Part shown: piece by piece, positions 1 to 9,129 of the stretch
Layout of the letters: each line of letters begins with the position of its first letter
How positions within the stretch are numbered: the stretch's first letter is position 1
Source: Diacronema lutheri
Taxonomy: Eukaryota; Haptophyta; Pavlovophyceae; Pavlovales; Pavlovaceae
NCBI GenBank assembly: GCA_019448385.1
Contig: JAGTXO010000054.1
Coordinates: 124,001-188,000, forward strand
Direction of reading: 5' to 3'
Length of the DNA: 64,000 nt
Program-made: the position numbers and the translations under genes
The notes under the pieces: generated by a model
Databases searched by the model: none
Told to the model about the DNA's origin: nothing
Seen by the model: the letters and a program-made list of their open reading frames with translations, nothing else

Positions 1-1
1 G

Positions 2-1009
2 AACGCGCTCGGCGCGGCGGCGATCGTCAACATACTCACGCTCCTCGGCGTCGTCCTCCTCGGCGTGCCCGCCATCCGCTCCGTCACGCCGGGCAGCGGC
101 AAGCAGACCGTCACGCTCGCGAGTGGCTTTGCGGGTGGCGCGCTGCTCAGCGCGTCCTTCTTCCTGATGGCGCCCGAGAGCTTTGAGCTCGCTTTGCACG
201 AGGACGAGCACGACGCCGACCACGACGAGGGGCACCAGGACGAGGAGCACCACGACGACCACGACGACCACCGCCGCCGCGCGCTCGCGGAGCATGACCA
301 CCACGATGAGGAGGAGCACCACGACGAGGAGAAGCACGGAGAGCACGACGAGCACGGCGAGACGTGGCAGTGGTCGACGCTGCTCCTCGCCGGCTTTTGC
401 ATCACGCCCGTGCTCGACCTGCTCATCGCGCACCTGAAGGTGCCGGCCAAGCAGCTCGACAAGGACGCCGACTACTCAACCGACGCGGAGAAGGCCAAGT
501 CGGCCGACGTCGTCGCGCCGGCGCTGTCCGCCGACGAGCTCGCGTCGATTCGCCGGCTCACTCTCGCGACGCTCGTCGGCGACGCGATGCACAACTTTGC
601 GGACGGCACCTTCATCGGCACGGCGTTCCTCTCGTGCTCGCCGGCGGTCGGCTGGGCCGTCGTCGTTGGCACGGTCGCGCACGAGATCGCGCAGGAGCTC
701 GCCGACTTCCTCGTGCTCACGCAGATGTGCGGCCTGCGCACGCCCGTCGCGCTCATCGCCAACTTTGCGAGCGGCATGCTCGTCTTCATCGGCGTGATCG
801 TCGTGCTCGCCGCCGACCTGTCGAGCCGCTCGGTCGGCTTCATCCTCGCTTTCGGCGCGGGTATTTTCATTTACAACGCGGCGGTCGAGTGCGTGCCGCG
901 GCTGCTGCGCGAGACGGTCGCGAATGTCAAGGCGGCCGGCATGGCGCTTTTCGTCATCGGCGCGGTCGCGATTGGTGTTGTCCTCATCTCGCACGAGCAC
1001 TGCGAGTAG
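2..1009 (+). CDS. ZIP-family metal transporter, 5'-truncated by window edge
   Basis: The frame is open to the left edge (it reads ..NILTLLGVVLLGVPAIRS..), so the gene starts outside the window; the GTG at 65 is only an internal codon. ZIP proteins move Zn, Fe or Mn into the cytosol across the plasma or organelle membrane. Seen here: two hydrophobic segments, then a long cytosolic loop very rich in His, Asp and Glu (about 183-360), then the two family signatures HNFADGTFIG and HEIAQELADF, which are the metal-binding helices IV and V, and two or three more membrane segments ending at TAG 1007-1009. The HEIxQELxDF form fits the LIV-1-like ZIP branch. The His-rich loop is the usual metal-sensing region. 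Substrate cannot be read from sequence. The gene converges on the Pro-rich gene that ends at 1440. Confidence 0.9.
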   Translation, partial: NALGAAAIVNILTLLGVVLLGVPAIRSVTPGSGKQTVTLASGFAGGALLSASFFLMAPESFELALHEDEHDADHDEGHQDEEHHDDHDDHRRRALAEHDHHDEEEHHDEEKHGEHDEHGETWQWSTLLLAGFCITPVLDLLIAHLKVPAKQLDKDADYSTDAEKAKSADVVAPALSADELASIRRLTLATLVGDAMHNFADGTFIGTAFLSCSPAVGWAVVVGTVAHEIAQELADFLVLTQMCGLRTPVALIANFASGMLVFIGVIVVLAADLSSRSVGFILAFGAGIFIYNAAVECVPRLLRETVANVKAAGMALFVIGAVAIGVVLISHEHCE

Positions 1010-1390
1010 GCAGAGGCGGCGGCGGCGGCGCGCTCCACGAAGATTGAGGGCCTCGCACAGTCATTTTTTGCGCGCCTTCATTGTATTCTGCCCCTTGTTC
1101 TCGGTCGATGCGGAGGGACGAGCAACACGCGTGGCTGCCCTCCCCGCCGCGCCGCGCTTGCCGTGCGCACAGCAGCGCGCGGCCGCGTGCGCGCGAGCGG
1201 CCGGCCCACATGCGCGAACGCGCCGGCGTGCGATGGCAACATTGGCTGCCGCCCTGAGCACGCCGGACGTTCCGCCGCGCATGATGCGCACCGCGCGCAA
1301 CTGGTCACGAACTATCCGATTCAAAAATGCGCCCCACTGTCGGCCGCACGCTCACTTGTTTGTAAGTGGCCAAGCCGCAGCCCACCACCA

Positions 1391-1423
<33 letters not shown>

Positions 1424-1439
1424 GCCACCCCCACGGTCG
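1010..1439. other. convergent intergenic spacer with poly-C run
   Basis: This lies between the 3' ends of the ZIP gene and the Pro-rich gene, so it should hold both 3' UTRs. It contains a 29-base C run (1391-1419). I see no gene or RNA in it. Confidence 0.6.
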
Positions 1440-4400
1440 CTAGACGCGCAGCGCGTGCTCGCTCGCCGCGTCGCTCTCGTCCTCGCGCTCATCGGCGTAC
1501 TCGCCGGACGGCGCGTACAGGGTGCGCGCCCGTCGCGCCGCAATGCGAGCCGCTGCGTGCGGCACGCGCATCATGCCGCCCGCTCGGTCGGCGCGCCGCG
1601 CCGAGCCGGGTGGCGACGGCCCGGGCGGCGACGCGGCGAGGTCGTCGTCGTCGTCGTCGCGGCTGCTCGGCGGCTGCGGGCCGGAGACGGCCGAGCCATC
1701 GGACGCGCGGCGCGCGTGCAAGCCGACCGTCGCCTTGTCGAACTCGCGCGCGCGCGCCAGGCGCGCGTCCTCGGCCGCCGCCGCCGAGCCGCTGCCGCCG
1801 TTGACGTCGCCGTCGGCCGGCTCGGGCCACGGCGCAAAGGGCGGCGCAGCCGGCAGCGCGCGCTCACAGCGCGCCGGTTGCTGCGGCGGCTGCCGCAGCG
1901 CGCACGCGCCACTGTCGTAGCCGGCCGCGCCGCCCACATGTGAGAACGGAGGGTAAGGGCCAGCGCGCGCGGGCGCGACGGCGGACGGGGCCAATGCGCT
2001 CGGCCGCCGGCTGGCGTTCGCCGAGGCGCCGAGGCCGAAGAGGCTGCCGACGCCGTCGCCGAGCGACGCGAGCCCGGTGCGCAGCTCGCGCCACAGGTCG
2101 GCCCTGTGCGCCGCCGGCCGGGGCGCGCCGTCAGCGTCTCCGCGGCTGGGCGTGGCGCCGCGCAGCGCCGGGGCCGCGGGCTGCTCGCGCGGCGAGGCGT
2201 CGCGACTGCCCGCCACGTCGACGGGCGCGTGGCGCGCGCGCGCGGCGGGCTCGGCGCCAAAGCCGAAGAGCGAGGCGAGGAAGACGAGCGACTCACCGAC
2301 GAGCGACGAGCGTAGAGCCGCGTCGGCCTCATCGCGCGGCGGGTGCGCTGGCCCGTCGGCAAGGGCCCGCGGCGGGTGCGCTGCGCGCTCCGCCTCGACT
2401 GCGCGCAGCGCGAGCGGCGGCGGCGGGCGCGGCCGACCGCTCGACGCCACGCCGCCCGTCACGAGCGCGACGTCCGTCCAGTCCGCCGCGCTCGACCACT
2501 CGGCCGCGCGCGCGTTCGTGCGAAGGCCACCTAGCCGGCGCGCCGAGCCGGGCGCGCCAGGGCCAGCCGCCGAGGCGCAGCGCGCACTGCCCGCGCGCGA
2601 GCCGAGCGCGCGCCGGCCGCTCGTGGGGCGCGCACCCCGCCCGCCACTCGTCTCGCCTCCGCCGTCGTCCGCGCGGCCGAGCAGCGCGTCGAGCGACGGC
2701 AGCGGCTCGTCGCGCGCGCGGGAACAGCGCCCGGCGCCACCGACGATGCCGGCCGCATAGCCCACGCAGCCCGCGCGCGCGTCCCCCGAGCTACTGTCAG
2801 GCCCGGCACGCAGCGCCAAGTCGACGCGCAGCCGGCGCTGCGCGCGAAACCGCTCGAGGCGCTCGTGCCCGCTCAGTGCGGTGAGCGGGCGCGCGGAGCC
2901 GAGCGGCGCTGCTGCGCCGGGCGCGAATGGCGGCTGGCGGTGCGAGAGGGTGAATGAGCCGCCCGCGTACAGCGCCGGCGCGTCGTTCGGCTGCACCGCC
3001 GCGCGCCGCGCATCGTTGCGCGGGCTGCTCGGCCGAAGGCGTAGCGCAATCGAGATCGCGTCCTCCAACTGGGCGCCGTGCGCCAGCGAGCGGCGCCGCG
3101 CCGCGTGCGCCGGCGCGCGCGCGCCGCGGATGCGCGGCGGGCCGCCGTCGTTGGCGGCGGCGGCGCCGACGTCCGCGGGCTTGCCCGCGACGTCGGACGC
3201 GGCGCGCTGCAGCATCGCGCGGCGCGCGGCGAGGCTGCCGAGGCCCGCGGCCATCGACGCCTGCGCCTCGGCGCTGAGCGGCGGCCGCGCGCACGCGCTC
3301 GATCTTCGGTCGGACGGCGCGCCGCGCGGCGGCGGCTTGTCGCGCGCGCGTGCGCGCGCGCTCGGCTCGGAGAAGCGGCACGCGGGCACGCCGCGCACGC
3401 CGCACATCACGTGCACCGCCGGTAGTGGCTGCGGCGCGCACGCGGCCGTCGAACGGTCCTCGGCGCGCAGCTGCGGCGGCGTGTCGGCCGGGAGCGCGTA
3501 GAGCGGCGGCGGCGCGGCGACGTGTGCGCGCTGCGTGAGCGGCCACGCACCGACGGACGCGGACCGCGCGCCGAGCCCGCCGGCGCCGCGGTGGCCCGCC
3601 GCGGCCGCGGCCGCGGCCGCGCGCGAGCGCGGCGACGGCGCGCTGTCCGACGCGCGCGCCGAGCGCGCGCGCGCGCGAAGCATTCGCCGGAGCGGTGACG
3701 GCGGCGACGGCGATGGCGAGGGCGGGCCGACGGCGGGGCGGTCCGGCGAGCGCTCGGCGCGAACGAGCGCGGCGGCGGGCACGGCGTTCACCCCGCCGCC
3801 GTCGTCACCAGCGGCCACCGCGCCGTCGCGCGCGGCCGGCGCGCCTGTGCGCGGCCTGGCGATTGCCGAATTCGAACGCGACGATGCCGGGCCGGCCGAT
3901 GGCGCCGGGGTTGGCGACGAGACGAGCACGCCAGCGTTGTCCGTCAGCGACACGATGGAGCCGCCGCCGCCGCCACCGCCGCCGCCGCCGCGGCGCGCCG
4001 GCGGCGCGGACGGGCCGAGCGCGAAGGGTTTATGCGCCTCCTGCGCGGGCGCAGCGGCGATATCGGCGGGCGCGGCGGCGGCCGCGTGCGCGGAGGGCGG
4101 CGCGTCGCCGCCAGACGCGCAGCGGTCCGTCGACGACGACGACGCGGTCGAGTTCGCACGACCAGGCGCGCCGTTCGCCGGCAGCGCGCCGTCGTCGCCC
4201 CCGGCCTTGCGCGCGTGAAGCCGTCGCGCGCACAGCCCGAGCCACGCAAGCGCCGCGCACACGCCCACCGCGCCGATCACGACATACAGCCACGCGAGCG
4301 CAGCGCCACCGCCCCGCACGAGCGAGCGGAAGAAGGCGACGAAGTTTGAGCGCGAGTCCGCCGACTGCCCCTCCGCCGTGTCCGCCACTGATTCATCCGG

Positions 4401-7400
4401 CGCATCGCCCGAATCTCTCTCGCCGGCGCCGACGCCGGCGCCGGCACCAGCACCGCCGGGCGGAGGGCTCGGCGGCGGGCTGGGCGGAACAAGGGAGACG
4501 ACGTTGGGCAGCGCCGCGACCGTCACGTTGAGCGCAGCCGAGAGCACGGCGGGCGTGACTGAGCCACCAGAAAGGAGCGTGGACACATCGGTTGGCGCGT
4601 CGTCGGGCTGGAAGATGCGCACCACGACGATCGTTGAGCCGGCCGTAACGGACTCAATCACCACCCACGCTTCGGGTACGCTCAGAAACGCGGCGAGCGC
4701 CGAGGTGAAGGCCGCCCGCTCCCCTGCGCCAAATGACGTCGCCTCGAGATCGAGCGTGAGTGAAGCGCGCACGCGCCTCCCCGGCGGCGAGGGCGGCAAC
4801 GCAGGCGGCGGCGGCGAGGGCGGCGGCGTCGGGCTCGACGGCGGGCTCGGCGGCGGGCTCGGCGGAGGGCTCGGCGGCAGGCTTGGCGGTGAGCTCGGCT
4901 GCGGCGGAGGCGAAGGCGGCGGCGTCAAAGGGGGAGGCGGCGGCAATGACGGCGGCGGCGGGCTAGGCGGCGGGCTGGGCGGCGTTCTGGGCGGCGAGTT
5001 GGGAGGCGGGCTGGGCGGCGGGCTGGGCGGCGAGCCAGGTGGCGGTGGCGGCGGGAATGGCTCGAAACGAGGCGGCGGTGGCGGGCTGGGTGGCGATCCC
5101 GGCGGCGGACTCGGTGGAGGGCTCGGCGGAGGGCTCGGCGGCGGGCTCGGCTGCGGCGGAGGCGAAGGCGGCGGCGAAGGCGGGGGCAGCGGCGGCGATG
5201 ACGGCGGCGGCGGTCTGGGCGGCGTTCTGGGCGGCGAACTGGGTGGCGGGCTCGGCGGCGGGCTTGGCGGCGAGCCAGGTGGCGGTGGCGGCGGGAATGG
5301 CTCGAAACGAGGCGGCGGTGGCGGGCTGGGTGGCGATCCCGGCGGTGGACTCGGCGGAGGGCTCGGCGGCGGGCTCGGCGGTGAGCTCGGCTGCGGCGGA
5401 GGCGAAGGCGGCGGCGTCGGCGGTGGCAGCGGCGGCAATGACGGCGGCGGCGGGCTGGGCGGCGGGCTGGGCGGCGGGCTGGGCGGCGGGCTGGGAGGCG
5501 GGCTGGGCGGCGGGCTCGGCGGCGAGCCAGGTGGCGGTGGCGGCGGGAATGGCTCGAAACGAGGCGGCGGAGGCGGGCTGGGTGGCGATCCCGGCGGCGG
5601 ACTCGGTGGAGGGCTCGGCGGAGGGCTCGGCGGCGGGCTCGGCTGCGGCGGAGGCGAAGGCGGCGGCGAAGGCGGGGGCAGCGGCGGCGATGACGGCGGC
5701 GGCGGTCTGGGCGGCGTTCTGGGCGGCGAACTGGGTGGCGGGCTGGGCGGCGGGCTCGGCGGCGAGCCAGGTGGCGGTGGCGGCGGGAATGGCTCGAAAC
5801 GAGGCGGCGGAGGCGGGCTGGGTGGCGATCCCGGCGGCGGACTCGGTGGAGGGCTCGGCGGAGGGCTCGGCGGCGGGCTCGGCTGCGGCGGAGGCGAAGG
5901 CGGCGGCGAAGGCGGGGGCAGCGGCGGCGATGACGGCGGCGGCGGTCTGGGCGGCGTTCTGGGCGGCGAACTGGGTGGCGGGCTGGGCGGCGGGCTCGGC
6001 GGCGAGCCAGGTGGCGGTGGCGGCGGGAATGGCTCGAAACGAGGCGGCGGAGGCGGGCTGGGTGGCGATCCCGGCGGTGGACTCGGCGGAGGGCTCGGCG
6101 GCGGGCTCGGCGGTGAGCTCGGCTGCGGCGGAGGCGAAGACGGCGGCGTCAAAGGGGGAGGCGGCGGCAATGACGGCGGCGGCGAGCTAGGCGGCGGGCT
6201 GGGCGGCGGGCTGGGCGGCGGGCTGGGAGGCGAAGTGGGAGGCGGGCTCGGCGGCGGGCTGGGCGGCGTTCTGGGCGGCGAGTTGGGAGGCGGGCTGGGC
6301 GGCGGGCTCGGCGGCGAGCCAGGTGGCGGTGGCGGCGGGAATGGCTCGAAACGAGGCGGCGGAGGCGGGCTGGGTGGCGATCCCGGCGGTGGACTCGGCG
6401 GAGGGCTCGGCGGCGGGCTCGGCGGTGAGCTCGGCTGCGGCGGAGGCGAAGGCGGCGGCGTCGGCGGGGGCAGCGGCGGCGATGACGGCGGCGGCGAGCT
6501 AGGCGGCGGGCTGGGCGGCGGGCTGGGCGGCGGGCTGGGAGGCGGGCTGGGCGGTGGGCTCGGCGGCGAGCCAGGTGGCGGTGGCGGCGGGAATGGCTCG
6601 AAACGAGGCGGCGGAGGCGGGCTGGGTGGCGATCCCGGCGGCGGACTCGGTGGAGGGCTCGGCGGAGGGCTCGGCGGTGAGCTCGGCTGCGGCGGAGGCG
6701 AAGGCGGCGGCGTCGGCGGGGGCAGCGGCGGCAATGACGGCGGCGGCGGGCTCGGCGGCGGGCTGGGCGGCGTTCTGGGCGGCGAATTGGGAGGCGGGCT
6801 GGGCGGCGGGCTCGGCGGCGAGCCAGGTGGCGGTGGCGGCGGGAATGGCTCGAAACGAGGCGGCGGAGGCGGGCTGGGTGGCGATCCCGGCGGTGGACTC
6901 GGCGGAGGGCTCGGCGGCGTGCTCGGCGGTGAGCTCGGCTGCGGCGGAGGCGAAGGCGGCGGCGAAGGCGGGGGCAGCGGCGGCGATGACGGCGGCGGCG
7001 GGCTGGGCGGTGAGCTGGGCGGCGGGCTTGGCGGCGGGCTGGGCGGCGGCCCCGGCGGCGAGCTTGGCGGCGGGCTTGGTGGTGGCATTGGGGCCGGCGA
7101 CGGCGGCGGAGCGGGGGACGGCGGCGGAGCGGGTGGCTGCGGTGGCGGCGGGAATGGCTCGAAGCGAGGCGGCGGAGGCGGGCTGGGCGGTGGGCTGGGC
7201 GGTGGCGGGCTGGGTGGCGGCGCCGGCGGGGGCCTGGGCGGGGGAGGACTGGGCGGCGGACTGGGCGGCGGCGGGCTCGGCGGCGGGTTGGGCGGCATCC
7301 CTGGAGGCGGGCTTGGCGGAGGTGATGGCGGTGGGCTCGGCGGTGGGCGCGGTGGCGGCGGGCTTGGCGGCGGAGAGGGCGGCGGGCGCGGTGGCGGCGG

Positions 7401-8363
7401 GCTCGGCGGCGGGCCAGGCGGCGGGCGGGGTGGCGGGCGTGGCGGCGGGCTGGGCGGTGGGCTCGGCGGTGGGCTCGGCGGTGGCGGGCTAGGCGGCGGG
7501 CTAGGCGGCGGGCGGGGTGGCGGGCGGGGCGGCGAGCTGGGCGGCGGAGAGGGCGGCGGGCGCGGCGGCGGCGGGCTAGGCGGCGGGCTCGGCGGCGGGC
7601 GGGGTGGCGAGCGGGGCGGCGGGCTGGGCGGCGGAGAGGGCGGCGGGCTAGGCGGCGACGGGCTCGGCGGCGGGCTTGGCGGCGGGCGGGGTGGCGGGCG
7701 GGACGGCGGGCTAGGTGGCGCGCTCGGCGGCGGCGGGCTAGCGGGCGGTGATAGCGGCGAAGGCGGGCTAGACGGTGGGCTGGGCGGCGGCCTGGGAGGA
7801 GGGCTTGGCGGCGGCGGCGGCCTGGGTGGCGGCGGCGACGGCGGCGGCTCGGGCGGTGATGGCGGCGGCGGCCACGGCGCCGGCGGCGGCGGTGGCGACG
7901 GCGGAGGTGGCGTGCTTGGAGCCGGGGGCGGTGAGCTCGGCGGCAACGGCGGAGGAGGCGACGGCTGTGGCGGGCTGGCGGGCGGCGGCGGCCGGTTTGG
8001 CGGAGGCGGCGGGCGCGGCGGCGGTTTGGGCATCGGTGGGCTCGGTGGTGGCCTTGACGGCGGGTTTGGCGGCATGGGCGGAGGTGGCGAAGGCTGCGGC
8101 GGAGGCGGCGGAAGCGGCGGAGGCGCTTGCGCAAGCCGCCTGCGCGCGCCACCCGCCGTGGCCGGCAGACGCCCGCTCGGGGCGCGCTCGCGCGCGTCGA
8201 GCTCGACGGCGAGCGCGGCAGCGGCGGTGCGAGGGCGTGGCACGTCGGGGCAGACCACGCGTAACAGCGATGCCACTATGAAGCACAGCGCGAGCCGCGC
8301 GGGCGGCCGGCGCGCGCGCGCGTGGGCCGGCCTTCCAGCTCGGCCCACAAACCATGGCGTCAT
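1440..8363 (-). CDS. giant Pro-rich transmembrane surface protein with SEA-like domain
   Basis: One uninterrupted 2307-residue frame starts at a true ATG (8363). In order: a basic N-terminus with a hydrophobic stretch (about 25-40) that can serve as signal peptide or anchor; about 1100 residues of SPPP, PPPR and related Pro motifs (about 83-1195), as in extensins and pherophorins; a compact domain of about 95 residues (about 1196-1290) with a VTAGSTIVVV strand and flanking pattern like SEA-like domains of algal surface proteins; a short Pro and Gly/Ala linker; one membrane helix (about 1356-1378, AWLYVVIGAVGVC); and a long Ala/Arg/Ser-rich tail. The Pro array is probably hydroxylated and glycosylated, making a stiff extracellular rod. 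I infer a type I adhesion or wall-linking protein. The tail has little recognisable structure; unseen introns there are possible, so the C-terminus is the least certain part. Confidence 0.75.
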   Translation of the reverse strand: MTPWFVGRAGRPAHARARRPPARLALCFIVASLLRVVCPDVPRPRTAAAALAVELDARERAPSGRLPATAGGARRRLAQAPPPLPPPPPQPSPPPPMPPNPPSRPPPSPPMPKPPPRPPPPPNRPPPPASPPQPSPPPPLPPSSPPPAPSTPPPPSPPPPPAPWPPPPSPPEPPPSPPPPRPPPPPSPPPRPPPSPPSSPPSPLSPPASPPPPSAPPSPPSRPPPRPPPSPPPSPSPPSPPPSPPPSPPPRSPPRPPPSPPPSPPPPRPPPSPPPSSPPRPPPRPPPSPPPSPPPPSPPPSPPPSPPPRPPPRPPPGPPPSPPPPRPPPSPPPSPPPPRPPPSPPPSPPPSPPPGMPPNPPPSPPPPSPPPSPPPPRPPPAPPPSPPPPSPPPSPPPPPRFEPFPPPPQPPAPPPSPAPPPSPAPMPPPSPPPSSPPGPPPSPPPSPPPSSPPSPPPPSSPPLPPPSPPPSPPPQPSSPPSTPPSPPPSPPPGSPPSPPPPPRFEPFPPPPPPGSPPSPPPSPPPNSPPRTPPSPPPSPPPPSLPPLPPPTPPPSPPPQPSSPPSPPPSPPPSPPPGSPPSPPPPPRFEPFPPPPPPGSPPSPPPSPPPSPPPSPPPSPPPSSPPPSSPPLPPPTPPPSPPPQPSSPPSPPPSPPPSPPPGSPPSPPPPPRFEPFPPPPPPGSPPSPPPSPPPNSPPRTPPSPPPSPPPTSPPSPPPSPPPSPPPSSPPPSLPPPPPLTPPSSPPPQPSSPPSPPPSPPPSPPPGSPPSPPPPPRFEPFPPPPPPGSPPSPPPSPPPSSPPRTPPRPPPPSSPPLPPPSPPPSPPPQPSPPPSPPPSPPPSPPPGSPPSPPPPPRFEPFPPPPPPGSPPSPPPSPPPSSPPRTPPRPPPPSSPPLPPPSPPPSPPPQPSPPPSPPPSPPPSPPPGSPPSPPPPPRFEPFPPPPPPGSPPSPPPSPPPSPPPSPPPSPPPSPPPPSLPPLPPPTPPPSPPPQPSSPPSPPPSPPPSPPPGSPPSPPPPPRFEPFPPPPPPGSPPSPPPSPPPSSPPRTPPRPPPPSSPPLPPPSPPPSPPPQPSPPPSPPPSPPPSPPPGSPPSPPPPPRFEPFPPPPPPGSPPSPPPSPPPNSPPRTPPSPPPSPPPPSLPPPPPLTPPPSPPPQPSSPPSLPPSPPPSPPPSPPSSPTPPPSPPPPALPPSPPGRRVRASLTLDLEATSFGAGERAAFTSALAAFLSVPEAWVVIESVTAGSTIVVVRIFQPDDAPTDVSTLLSGGSVTPAVLSAALNVTVAALPNVVSLVPPSPPPSPPPGGAGAGAGVGAGERDSGDAPDESVADTAEGQSADSRSNFVAFFRSLVRGGGAALAWLYVVIGAVGVCAALAWLGLCARRLHARKAGGDDGALPANGAPGRANSTASSSSTDRCASGGDAPPSAHAAAAAPADIAAAPAQEAHKPFALGPSAPPARRGGGGGGGGGGSIVSLTDNAGVLVSSPTPAPSAGPASSRSNSAIARPRTGAPAARDGAVAAGDDGGGVNAVPAAALVRAERSPDRPAVGPPSPSPSPPSPLRRMLRARARSARASDSAPSPRSRAAAAAAAAGHRGAGGLGARSASVGAWPLTQRAHVAAPPPLYALPADTPPQLRAEDRSTAACAPQPLPAVHVMCGVRGVPACRFSEPSARARARDKPPPRGAPSDRRSSACARPPLSAEAQASMAAGLGSLAARRAMLQRAASDVAGKPADVGAAAANDGGPPRIRGARAPAHAARRRSLAHGAQLEDAISIALRLRPSSPRNDARRAAVQPNDAPALYAGGSFTLSHRQPPFAPGAAAPLGSARPLTALSGHERLERFRAQRRLRVDLALRAGPDSSSGDARAGCVGYAAGIVGGAGRCSRARDEPLPSLDALLGRADDGGGETSGGRGARPTSGRRALGSRAGSARCASAAGPGAPGSARRLGGLRTNARAAEWSSAADWTDVALVTGGVASSGRPRPPPPLALRAVEAERAAHPPRALADGPAHPPRDEADAALRSSLVGESLVFLASLFGFGAEPAARARHAPVDVAGSRDASPREQPAAPALRGATPSRGDADGAPRPAAHRADLWRELRTGLASLGDGVGSLFGLGASANASRRPSALAPSAVAPARAGPYPPFSHVGGAAGYDSGACALRQPPQQPARCERALPAAPPFAPWPEPADGDVNGGSGSAAAAEDARLARAREFDKATVGLHARRASDGSAVSGPQPPSSRDDDDDDLAASPPGPSPPGSARRADRAGGMMRVPHAAARIAARRARTLYAPSGEYADEREDESDAASEHALRV
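5031..7190 (-). repeat. coding tandem repeats marked by an RFEPF motif
   Basis: Inside the Pro-rich gene the sense motif PPPPPRFEPFPPPP recurs nine times. Its anchor on the + strand (gggaatggctcgaa..) begins at 5053, 5293, 5545, 5785, 6025, 6337, 6589, 6841 and 7150, giving spacings of 240, 252, 240, 240, 312, 252, 252 and 309 bp. All spacings are multiples of three, so copy-number change keeps the frame. Confidence 0.9.
5521..6000. repeat. perfect 240-bp tandem duplication
   Basis: Bases 5521-5760 and 5761-6000 are identical by direct line-by-line reading, and the next copy starts out identical too. This points to a very recent duplication or ongoing homogenisation inside the Pro-rich array. 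Confidence 0.9.
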
Positions 8364-9129
8364 GGCCCTCCCCGCGGCTTGAACGAGAACGTTGGAGTGA
8401 AACGTTCGGCCAGGAAGGGAGCCCGAGCCCCGTTAAGTACAACTTAAATATGATGTTACGCAATATGGTGTGGGAAGTTGCAGTCTCCCCTTTAGCTCTC
8501 ATCCCCTTTTTCCTCCGTGGTTCCCATCGGCGCGGTGCGCGCCGGCGCGGCCGCGCCGGCCGAAATCTTCGGAACGCCGACTGCCTCGACGACGCCTACC
8601 TTGATCGTTGAGGTTTGCGCCCTCGCGCTCTGGCGGCCGCGCTCCGCGCGCCCCGCTGCCCCTCTCATGGACACCCAACTTTTCGCCCCGAGGCGAAAAC
8701 CCACCGACCGGTCGGTGGGTTTGGGGGCGGTGAGGCGCGCGCGCGCAGCTGCGCGGGTGGCTTCGTGGCGCTTGACACGCTGGCAGCGGGCCGCGGCGCG
8801 CTCTGTGGCGGCGACGGGCCGCGCGGCGGCGCCTGGCTGAGGAGGGATGGGGGTGGTGCTCGGGGTTGGGGCTGGGTGCGGGGTGGCGGCTGGGACTCAG
8901 GCCGGGGTGAGTGTTCGGGCGACGTGGCAGGTGGCGGCTCGCTGGTGACGGGCGGCGACGCGCTCGTTGGCGGCGTTGGGCTGCACGGCCGCGGGCGGTG
9001 GGCCGACCACCGCAAGGAGAGCGGCGCGCGCGCGGCGCGAGAGCGAAGTGGCAAAGGGCACCTGGATGACGTGCCAATGCTCGTGGGCTGGCCGGGCACC
9101 TGGATGACGTGGCGACACGCGGGCCGCTC
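8364..9129. other. intergenic region: promoter side of Pro-rich gene plus dispersed repeat
   Basis: Upstream flank of the Pro-rich gene (reading left) and 3' flank of the golgin gene. 8364-8520 is less GC-rich than its surroundings. 8597-9040 is copy 1 of a dispersed repeat listed separately. A 14-base direct repeat (cacctggatgacgt) occurs near 9059 and again near 9097. Confidence 0.6.
8597..9040 (+). repeat. dispersed repeat copy 1 with double hairpin
   Basis: This stretch matches the reverse complement of about 56600-57050 in several blocks, such as gcgccctcgcgctct, cgcgctccgcgcgcccc, cttttcgccccg, gtcggtgggtttggggg and gcgacgtggcag. Copy 1 has two adjoining inverted repeats missing from copy 2: 8680-8699 (ttttcgcc / ggcgaaaa around ccga) and a perfect 26-bp palindrome at 8697-8722 (aaacccaccgacc and its reverse complement). 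The extra bases look like a local inverted duplication. Family unknown; no open frame is clearly shared. Confidence 0.7.

Noticed and set aside
5031-7190. CRISPR-like regular repeats
   Set aside because: Spacers are themselves the same Pro-coding repeat, spacing is 240-312 bp, and the context is a eukaryotic gene.
4378-8382. 1334-residue Gly-rich + strand frame opposite the Pro-rich gene
   Set aside because: It is the mirror of Pro codons; no signal peptide or domain other than the repeat, while the minus strand has signal/anchor, SEA-like domain and membrane helix.
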